Shown in pieces: positions 54,890 to 64,000 of a DNA stretch of 64,000 nucleotides. The translations under genes and the position numbers were made by a program. The notes below the pieces were generated by a model. That model searched no databases and was not told where the DNA came from. It saw nothing but the letters and a program-made list of their open reading frames with translations. Location: assembly GCA_947561395.2 (NCBI GenBank), contig OX387183.1, positions 7,683,883-7,747,882 of the forward strand, given 5' to 3'. Each line of letters opens with the position of its first letter. Position 1 is the first letter of the stretch. Origin of the DNA: Buxus sempervirens (Eukaryota; Streptophyta; Magnoliopsida; Buxales; Buxaceae).

Positions 54890-57640
54890 ATTTTAGATGA
54901 TGCGTTTAGCATGCGAATATTCCATCGTAGGTGTTGATCGATCCGGCAGAAGACACTAATCGATATGATGATTTTAAAATAAAAAAAATAGGAAAGAGAT
55001 AGGTTGCTCCTACAACATTTTATATGTGCAATGATGCCAAGGTTAGCATTGGCATATTCCATCATGTATATAGGTCCAACCATGTCTATCCAAAATCCTA
55101 TAAAGGAATCGATTCTGTTGCCATGTATCATTACATATAGGAGAATCAACGATTATGTTAAAGCATGGTTCAATTATTGAGCTAATCAGTTTTCAATTTA
55201 AAATTTATATTTAACAATATTTCAAGAAAAAATCTTAAAAAGATGTTTATATTATGAATGCATCATAAATGGGTGGATGACTTTTAATAAATAAAAGTAG
55301 CCTAATTTTCATGACATTGGTTAAACCACGGTTTAGCTTCTTCATAAAATTACTTTTGGCTTTTAAGATGGTCTTTCCTTTTAATAATGCATGCCTAGTC
55401 TATATAATACGAGTAGTTGAATAATTATGCAAATTTTTCTTAATATAAGGAATTGGTCTGCAATTATTTAATTTTCTAGTGACAGCTCTAATTTTTCATT
55501 TTTCATTTTTTTTAATCTTTGTTTCACAGGATAGGAATGAAGGTAGAAATTTGTGGTTAACGATGAATCATGTGACTAACGATTTGCTTAAGACACATTC
55601 AGTCTTACAGAATTTACTTATTTTTTAACATTTCTCTGTCACAGAATAATTTTTTTAAGATCATATCGTAGAATGCTCTGTTTTTATTTTGCTTAAGAAG
55701 TTCAACAAGTCAATTTAAATGAATAAAAGGTGAACATCACATTAATTAAATTAATAGCAATTAAAAAGAATGACTTTGAGTCAATGTTTTCTATCTTTCC
55801 TTCTTCCTTTTTAATTTTCTTTATTAACTTTTGTTACGAATACTTTGAAGGAAAGCTTTCAACTTCGATTGCGACTTAAACCCAATCTACATAAAAAATG
55901 ACCAAGTTAATAAAAAATGACCTGCTAGTCAATGTTCTTTATCGCCCTTTTCATATATAAATTGAAAGAAGCTTTGCAACTTGGATTGGTGCTTAAACCT
56001 AATTCATCTATACTATATACAACGTGAGCGCCCCCTTGGGAAGCGTGCCCAAAACAATTTACAACTTTCCCAAAATGCCCGTCCCTTGCATAGTTTGGTT
56101 TCAATAATCAGGGCTATACCCGTCTCAACTCACCATTTTCGTTCAGAAACGGTTAGTTTGTAACTGCCCCACTTCTCCTTTCCCCATTCCCTCTCCCCCC
56201 ACTTCTCCTCTCTCCATTTCCTCTCTCCACGTGCAATCTTGCACGTGCACCCCTACTAGTACAATAAAAGCAAACTGCCATCCCATAACCAACACTTGGG
56301 TCTCCTCACTTGGTTTTAATATCTTTTTTCAAAACATCTTTTTATCACAAATAATTCACACCTTTCAATCATAGCCAGAATTTAGTTAAATCTTGATAAG
56401 GCAATCCCCAACCATCAGAATCTACTAGGGAAAAGGGTTATAATTTGATAACTTAAAAACACTTTTGACATATTCCAATTCATACCCAACTTCTAGGTAT
56501 TTTAGATTCGCTATGTGAATACAGAATATTTTTGGTTTATTCAATAACAAATCTAGTCAGGGGATCATATTCTGATGGATTAACTGGTTAAAAATTCTAA
56601 GCCAAGGGAGATTCAAATTTAAATTCATTGCTAGTAGTCAATGTTGTGTACATCTCATTTAGGAGACCTAAAGTGGCACAATGCTACTGGGTAGAGCTTT
56701 ATTGGGTTTCTTTCTTGCTTTTAAGGTAACAAATGCGATTTGAATTCATGTGGACAGTGTTTGTGTCAAAACTACATAGCCCAAAAAATCTGTTTTGTGC
56801 CTCAATTGATTGTCCTTAAGCACTATATACCACATTATTCTCTTTTTGAAGAATTTTTTTTTGCATTTTTGGAATAGTCCTTGGAATTCCTTACTTTTAA
56901 AACATATCAATACCTATCCATAGTCTAGCTGATTCATCCTTAGTTTCTCAGAAAATCCCCTGTTGAGCAGTAAAATAATTCAGCTGCCATTCAAATGAAA
57001 ATGTGTGTGCAGGTCATATATATTTTCAGAAACATGCAAATATAAAATGGTAGAACACTTCCTGAATTTTCACTTCAAAAACTTACTGAAATGATCAAAT
57101 GCTTGTTAATGGACCAAGCGCATGGTACTAAGTTCCTAAGGCCAGTTTTTCAACTGTTGTTAAAAACCAAATAATAAAAAAGCAAACTTGAAGTTCTTCT
57201 GGCGGTTGTTCAAACCTTGTGCAAATATCTGGCTTCAACTACAACATGCCAATTAGTCACCAAAAATGAGTTAAAACAATGTGTAAGAAACTGAAAGAAC
57301 CTACAGGATAAAAGCATAATTTTTGGGTTGCACATTTGCTTTTATTTGTTTTGTTGCAAACAAAATTTAACAATAATTACCTCCCATTTAGAGTTAAAAT
57401 TTTAGCAATAGCCTCTGTATTAGTACAGATCTTAATAAATTACCCATATCCTGATGTTTTTGGAGGATCAAAAGCAAAGCACAAAACATAGTGACAAAAC
57501 TAGATTATAAGCAATACACAATGCTTAATGTGGGGTTTATACATATATAAACAAACTACAGGGGCCCAATCAAATAAAGTTGATAGAAATGTTTATAAAA
57601 AAAGGGTAGTAAAAACTTGGAAACTGCATCCCAATTGTTT
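54890..57640. repeat. Segmental copy C of the triplicated unit
   Basis: Shares with copy B the runs tttgcaacttggattggt, ggttttaatatctttt, tactaagttcctaaggccag and acacaatgcttaatgtgggg in the same order. It lacks parts of copy B around 53880-54340 and has a mini-Helitron insertion at 56007-56259. No gene is recognised. Confidence 0.65.
56007..56259 (+). mobile_element. 253-bp non-autonomous mini-Helitron
   Basis: The 5' end is TCTATACTATATACAACG. The 3' end is a perfect 9-bp hairpin (cacgtgcaa at 56228-56236, ttgcacgtg at 56239-56247), then 8 nt and CTAG (56256-56259). It is inserted between host A (56006) and T (56260). The paralogous site in copy B reads through without it. There is no coding capacity, so mobility would depend on a Helitron elsewhere. 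Confidence 0.85.
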
Positions 57641-59009
57641 CAAATTAAAGTTGAAAATTAGAACACTCAAAATCAAGCCTATTACAATGGAGCCCAATCT
57701 AATCCAGATAAAACATCAACTCACCTTATCTCAGCACTGAAATAAAGAAGAACCACAAATAGGTATGACGAAATCTGTGTTTCGAAGCCCAAAGAAAGTA
57801 GTTCAACAACATTGCAAACTGCAAATTGAAGAACACCGCTACTTTCAAGAGCTCTGTTTTATGGTATACAATTTTACACATTGCACAGATGGCTGGACCT
57901 TGGTTTATCAATGTAATCTATAGCTCTCCAATCACCACCACAGTTATGCACCCAAACCCTACCTGTGGGAAAACTTGGAAGATAAAGAGAGTGCGAAATG
58001 GTTGAAAAGGAAGAAGGCTACACACAACCTAGACTTTGTCGTTAATGAAAACACACCAAGCATTTACTATGTCCATCACCCAAGCGCTATCATTCCTTAA
58101 CCAAGACTTATAGCTCCTGTATGCTATTTTATTGAGCACAGTTGCTAAGAGGAATCTGGGATGGCCTCAGTTGAGTCGCATATATACTGGCATTCCATCC
58201 ACAGGTGAACCCCTGCTATTGCTGTTGGTTGAAGACTTGAACTATGCTGTCAAATAATGAAAACTGAAAACAGAACATGCAGAAGACGTAACTGTCCAGA
58301 GATTCATCGATGGTTTCGTCACATGATTTGCTAAGCAATATGGTGAAAGTGAAACACATCTAAGCCCATCTACGTTTCACTGCCATTTGCCTTATCAAGT
58401 CCCTTGTAGATTTATTGCAAGAAAATTTTCTTCTTTTGCTCCTTGGAGGCTTCCCCATGTTGCATAATGGTTGCTGCAATAAATTATAAAATAAAAATAT
58501 TGATTGAAACTAATTTGAATGGCGTTCCCATCAAATAATTCCTAAAGAAGAATATAGATTCTGTTTACAAGATGATTTATTGATTTATGACTATTAGTAA
58601 ATATAATTTCAGGTCAATTACACACTCATATCAAAGAACATCTTCATGCTGTAAAACATCTTGAAATGAAGCACCATTCTTTCTTTCAAATCAAAGTCCT
58701 AACAGTCACAGAACTTGCACAAAAAATAATGTACCTTAACTGCCTTAGCTTTCAATAATTTTACCATCCATCTTCGAGAAACACTTTCCAGAACACATCG
58801 CATTGAAACCAGATTTTCAATTGTCATCTGAAAATTTGAACAGGAAAGAAGAGTGAGCGAATCTAATATATACACAATTTTCCTCACCAAAAAAAAAAGT
58901 TTACACAATTTTAATTTCTCAGCATAAATAGCGGTTCATAACCAGAAAACTCAAAATAGGAAATATAACTAATTAGAAAGGCTTTGCTTGTTCCATCCCA
59001 GGAACAGAT
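57641..59009. other. Unassigned spacer left of the NBS-LRR fragment
   Basis: No coding frame with a recognisable motif. Short frames on both strands are typical of AT-rich non-coding DNA. It may contain distal transcript sequence of the NBS-LRR locus, but nothing shows it. Confidence 0.35.
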
Positions 59010-59165
59010 TGTGGAAGGTAATGGATAAGGTCATGCATTTTGCATGTTACATCCATCCTCCATTGGTCGAGTGGATGACTGGATTAAGCCATTTGCCATC
59101 CACACATGGATCAATGTGTGACTCTCGATTTCATAATTTTTTGGGAATAACAAGCAATAAGCAAA
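59010..59165 (-). pseudogene. NBS-LRR gene fragment
   Basis: The plus strand here reads ggtcatgcattttgca, then ccattggtcgagtggatg and gattaagccatttgccatcc, nearly identical to 62860-63010 in the neighbouring NBS-LRR gene. On the minus strand that is the RNBS-D to MHD part of the nucleotide-binding domain, with about 100 bp missing between the two blocks. There is no open frame of useful length, so it is a deleted relic of a second copy. Confidence 0.75.
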
Positions 59166-61074
59166 ACAAGGTTTCAAAGGGGATAGTAAATGATTGTAGC
59201 TAAACAATTAATTGCTTGTAATGGAGGAATTCAAGGTTGCAACAAGCAACAGAAATGGATATATCCCAGAAATCTTGGACATTAATCCAGAGCACAAACT
59301 TGTTGTTAGACATCTTTAAGATGGAGGTAGCTAGATCTTCTTGATTTATGGCGTTAGGTGCTGTTAGTATTTGCCATTTTGAACTGGAGCCAACATCAAG
59401 AGATAAATCTCCAGCTGCTGTTTGACATCCCATCAGATATCCTCATCTAGACCTCAAAAGAAACACAGAGAAATCAGAGGGCTATAGATCTTCAATTCCT
59501 ATCACCCACACTCTCTATTTTCTTTCATTCGTAGTCTTACTTCTTCCTCTTCCATGATAATATATCAACACAGCCATCAAATATGATCTAGTAGTCCTGC
59601 ATAATTTTCATGCAAAGCAATGGATGCACCATTCTTGCCTAAAAGAGTTATAAGTCGGACACTGATCCCAGCCTGGCGGTATAACAATAAATAGAGGAAG
59701 TTCACAATGTGATATCTTGAAAGTATAGAAGTTCTTTGTACTTTACTACAAGCTCATCTGTGAGTCATGGGTTAAGACCTACCAAACCCCATCCCAGATA
59801 TACCACATGTGAAAAGAGAGAAGAAATTTAAGCAATATAAGGAATAAAATATATAATTTCTAGCATCATTGTAACCCTCACATGAATTCTCTATACCAAA
59901 TTAATCAAATGGTCCTGGATATGTTTTTAACATGCTGTAATTCTATAAAAAAAATGTACATATATATAAATTTCCAAACATGTGATCCTAGTACATACGT
60001 GTGCAATAAGTTTGGTTTTCCTTTCTCTAAACTACAAAAGTTAATGTTTTACATTCCTTCACTTTAGCTTCATATCTCCAGCTCCCAATAATTTTAAATG
60101 AATTACATGAAAAAGCAGCTAAAGATGAAACAAGTAGAAAACTCACCACAGCAAAGACTTCATGTCTTCATCTGACAAAGTCAATGCATTCAAATGATCA
60201 CTAATTTTTATCATCTCATGAATCCATCCGCAACCTCAACATGCCTACTATAAGGCTAACTTGAAATTGAAGGACTTCACTAATTTTTACTAGAGAATGT
60301 GCACAAGTATACACCTCATACCTTAGGCCAAATATCTGCTTTGGTACCAACATACAGAAAAACTCTACTAGCTTTTGAAACAGAACGGGCCCCAACATTA
60401 CGCTGAAAGCTTTAGATCACCATCCCCTCCCAGAATATTTTTCCTTTGTTGCCAGTTCTTCCAAAGTGGTTGTAGGATTTAATTCAAATAGTAAATAGTG
60501 TGAAAGCAGCAGCAAGAAGTAGTACAATCTGATAAAACAGTAACAGATTCGTGCTTACAAACGAGAAATTCTGTTTTTAAATATAAAAAAAAGTTAAATG
60601 TTAAAAGAGAGTCTCAACAAAAGAGAAATAAAATTATTAAATAAATTCAAGGAAGAAATTCAAGTCTATTGCTCTCCCACTTCGGCGTAATACTCAACAG
60701 AAGGGGAAAGATGTCAAAGGTTTTTTTACCTCAAATTTGCTTGTTAAATTTTTAAACAATAGAATTGGTATTTCATGAAATTTGGACTCTATTTCAACTA
60801 CCAGATGATGTTATACCACCTACACGAAAACAAATAGATAATGAAATTAGAGACCTTCAAATTAGCAGTTAAAGAGAATGTGGGAGACTAATGGATACAT
60901 AAATATTGAAGGGGAGAGAATTTAATTCCAACAATTTAAAACGAGAAAAGGGATAGGAAACTTTACATACCGGCAAGATTGGAAGTCTGGGACCTCGAAG
61001 AAACCCTCGTCAGATCAACCAGCCCTTACTAATGATTTTGTTTTTGATGTGAGCTAGCTATCTTAGCCCAATCC
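59166..61074. other. Unassigned sequence 3' of the NBS-LRR gene
   Basis: No gene recognised. A 77-codon minus frame at 59200-59433 is not assignable. Blocks near 60480-60540 (gtgtgaaagcagcagcaag) resemble 53820-53850 in copy B, suggesting that a diverged piece of the segmental unit extends here. Confidence 0.35.
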
Positions 61075-64000
61075 TCACCTGTCTCCCTTTGGCATCGGCA
61101 ATAAGTGGGGAAATGCCTCAATTTTCAAATATTGAAGCCTCGTGAGACGTTGCATCCCTTCTGGCAAGGAAGTCAACAATGGGCAACGCCAAAGAGATAG
61201 TTTTTGCAATGATGTGAGGTTTGTAAGCCAGTCAGGTATGGTTGTCAATCCATCAAAATCATATATTGATAAAGATTGCAGGGAGTTAGCATGTTGTAGT
61301 GCGTTGGGAAGAGAAACCACCCTCGGTAGGGCGTGCATGTGACAATTTTGTAGGGACCTGAAGCCCGTCAAGCTCTCGTCTGCCTGTGCTTCCAACCAAG
61401 TAGCATTTGGACAATAACCAAGTGACAGATTAGTGATGTACTACGAGATTGGTAAAGAAGTAATCATGGGACAATCATGAATAGATAAGGATCGAAGGGC
61501 AGAGAGGTGTTGCAGTACATCTTCAGACAAAGATTCTAGACTAGAGCACTTCTCAATGTGCAAATCCTCCAGAGAAACAAGATTCTGTAATCCCTCTGCC
61601 GGCAGACGTTCCAGGTCATCACACTCAACAATTCGTAAGGATTTTAGTGTAGGAATACCAGAAAGAGTGGATGATGGATGGTTTGACGTCAGTGACTGTA
61701 ATAAGAGCTCCCTTCTGCCAAATTCCAGCTTCCACGTTTCCAAAGATGGAAAGAACGGCATTTCAACTAAACTTGGGCAAGATTTTATATTCAAAGTGGT
61801 AAGACTTGGGAGGTATGACAATTGACCTCCCCATTTCTCTAGTTTAGGTAAGTCATCCAAGTAGAGTATTTCGAGTGACGTGAATCCTCCGTCGATGCAC
61901 TCCAAGTGCCGCATGTGTTCTAAATGGAGAAAATGAAGGGATGGGAGATCGCCGAGTGCCGAGAGATGTTGGCATCCACTAAAATCACACAATTCAATCC
62001 TTACAAGACGCTCCAAGGTAGACATTCTCCAGTATGGAAACTTGACACCAGAGTAACCATATATAACAAGCTTCTTCAGATTCGTTGAAGGGTGGAGACG
62101 TCCCAATATATATTCGTGATGTTGTTGTCGCCCGTTCCAGATTTGTTCCCGATCCCACATTAATTCCAAGAAATTAAGGTTCTGTTTCTTCTCTAAGCTT
62201 GCTTTCCCGGCATCTGTTGGATCTCTTACAAGTTCAAGATTTTGAATACGTAATTCACCCCTCAGGCCATCTAAAGTACCCAATTCACTTATTCTACCTC
62301 TAATGTCGTCACCCACAACAAATTCTGACAAAGTTTGGAGAGAGCTCAGCTGCCCTAGCCCAGATGGCATGTGAGCCAAATCTGTTGCCTCATTAATGAT
62401 GTGTCTAAGTTTAACCACCTTCCATATATCCTTGGGCAATTCTCGAAGAAACAAACAGAAAGAAACAATCAGGGTCTGTAAATTCTGCAACCTGCTAAAA
62501 GAATCAGGTAGTGCTCTAATGAGAGAAGAAGACAAATCCAAATACCTCAAATGTTTAAGTTCACATATGGAGTCGGGAAGCCTCTCAAGATTTGAATGAC
62601 TTAAATCTAATGCACGTAAGCGCTTAAAACTTAAACATTTATGTAGGCCAATAAGTCGTATTCCAAGTCCGTCAGGCTTGAGAAGTGTTCTTGACTTACC
62701 TGCTGCACTAAACAATTGTGGATTCAATTTACCAGACAACCATAAATGTCGAGCACTTCCTTGAGGAGTTGGTGTAATGTCTCCACCCTGTGGGGCCTCA
62801 CTGACTTCACCTACAATCAGGTATTCTGTCCCAGCAATAGATCGTGCAAGGTCATGCATAAGGTCATGCATTTTGCAGCTTATTATACTCCCATCAGCAT
62901 ATTCCTCTGCATCCTGAAAAAAGGTCCTTGACAATAGAATATGGAAATACTCATTGCCAACATCCTCCATTGGTCGAGTGGATGGCTGGATTAAGCCATT
63001 TGCCATCCACAAAAGGATCAATATCCGCCTATTGATTTCATGATCTTTTGGGAACAACGAGCAATATGAAAAGCAAGCTTTCAAATGGTAGGGTAAATAA
63101 TCGTAGCTAAACTTCAATATGGGCATAATGTTGATGCTCTTTCTCTCGTTTCTATTGACGTCTTCGGTTAGCTTCCAAATCTCATTATCTCGGACATACT
63201 CCCAATAGCTCTGGTTAGTGTTAGAATGCAACAGACTTCCAAGAGCAGTTATTGCTAGAGGCACACCTTGACACTTTCTCACAATTTGTTCTCCAATTGG
63301 AACCAGGGTTGTTTTATACTTTTCCTCTTCTCCTTCATGAAAAGCACGTTGCTTGAAAATTGACCAACAATCGAGCTCATTTGATAACGGGCCTAGGAAT
63401 AAGTGTGATGAAGTTGTGGGCATGACTGATGCAACCTCCTTGCTACGAGTTGTGACAAGAATCTTACTTCCTTCCTTACCACCCATCAACAAACCTTTCA
63501 ACTCCACCCACTTGTCATGATTTTCATTCCATATGTCGTCTAGTACTAACAAATATCTCTCCCCATCCAATTTCTTTCTAAGTGAGTCTTGTACCACTTC
63601 CATTTGTAAGCTGTCACAATTTGTTTTACTTACACATCCTAAGACTTTTTTTGCAATTTTGTTTGCATCAAAATCATCAGAAACGCACACCCAAATTCTT
63701 GGATCGAAATATGATTTGATCATCTTATCATTGAACACAAGTCTAGCAAGGGTGGTCTTCCCGACTCCCCCCATCCCAACTATGGGGATGACTGGGACAT
63801 CCGTAGCAATTTGAGGTTTTAACTCCATTAAAAGTTTCACGATTGCATCCTTCTCCTGATCTCGCCCAATAACAGTTGATGGATTGGGTAAGGAAGAGCT
63901 AGTCTCACTGTTAACAACCGACGTCGTACGAGAACTAGGCTGTGTTGTGGGATGGAAATTGTTCCTGTCTATTGTAATGTTGTCTAGTCTCTTCCTAAGC
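61075..64000 (-). pseudogene. CC-type NBS-LRR resistance gene (RGA-like), partial and interrupted
   Basis: An intracellular immune-receptor type protein. The frame is open from the window edge (LRKRLDNITIDRNNFHPTTQ), so the coiled-coil N-terminus lies outside. Motifs in order: P-loop GMGGVGKTT, RNBS-A with WVCVSDDFD, kinase-2 LLVLDDIWN (the Trp indicates the CC class), RNBS-B GSKILVTTRSKEVA, GLPL-like CQGVPLAITALGS, RNBS-D CFSYCSLFPKDHEI, MHDLMHDLA, then many LRRs (LRYLDLSSS, LEDLHIEKCSSLESL). A TAG at 61441-61443 stops the frame inside the LRR; the same frame then continues through more LRRs to 61075. The expected C-terminal phrase (ETGEDWAKIA) is present in another frame, so a frameshift lies near 61085. 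It is either a pseudogene or a truncated allele. The frame has no introns. Confidence 0.9.
63756..63777 (-). promoter_or_regulatory. Candidate miR482/2118-type target site over the P-loop
   Basis: The P-loop codons GMGGVGKT are the known target of the miR482/2118 family in many plants. The complement seen on the plus strand (tcttcccgactcc...) differs from canonical miR482 at about three positions by memory. Cleavage here would trigger phased siRNAs; this is inferred from family knowledge. Confidence 0.4.

Overview
The window looks like a repeat-rich intergenic stretch of a flowering-plant (angiosperm) nuclear genome. It is AT-rich, spliced genes are present, and almost everything recognisable is a plant transposable element, a captured plant gene fragment, or an NBS-LRR resistance gene. 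I cannot name the species. I see no prokaryotic genes, no rRNA and no credible tRNA.

Layout. 1-5514: AT- and T-rich spacer containing a Helitron 3' terminus (ends 3174). 5524-23140: one 17.6-kb Mutator-like element (MULE) with a perfect 9-bp target duplication (TTTTTTCTT) and terminal inverted repeats of about 0.9-1.07 kb. It carries a spliced, intact-looking transposase, an HMG-box/plant-domain gene, a GRF zinc-finger gene and a Ulp1-type SUMO-protease gene. Its passengers are an L1-type LINE fragment, a captured TTL (TPR-thioredoxin-like) fragment and an unusual 21/22-bp satellite. The transposase side is transcribed rightward and the Ulp1/GRF side leftward, so the two converge as in maize MuDR. 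23233-41901: an 18.7-kb Ty3/Gypsy retrotransposon of the Tat/Ogre type on the minus strand, with 2.42-kb LTRs, PBS, PPT, an extra ORF upstream of gag, a G-patch, and a second (archaeal-type) RNase H. Its pol frame is broken by five stop codons. Both elements sit in the same short host sequence, which is tandemly repeated at 41907-42130, so an approximate empty site for the MULE survives there.

41907-57640: another Helitron 3' end (43232), followed by three diverged copies of one AT-rich segment. Copy A is interrupted by a CACTA-like element (43722-47431) that carries fragments of three unrelated plant genes: a type-A response regulator, dehydroascorbate reductase and PRPP synthetase. A 2.48-kb solo LTR with a perfect 5-bp target duplication separates copies A and B. 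Copy C contains a 253-bp mini-Helitron whose empty site is visible in copy B.

57640-64000: mostly unassigned sequence, a small NBS-LRR fragment (59010-59165), and a large CC-type NBS-LRR gene on the minus strand. The NBS-LRR gene runs off the right edge; it has an in-frame stop inside the LRR and a frameshifted C-terminus.

Introns and element boundaries were placed by eye from splice consensus, reading frame and internal repeats. Family names rest on motif recognition, not on database searches.
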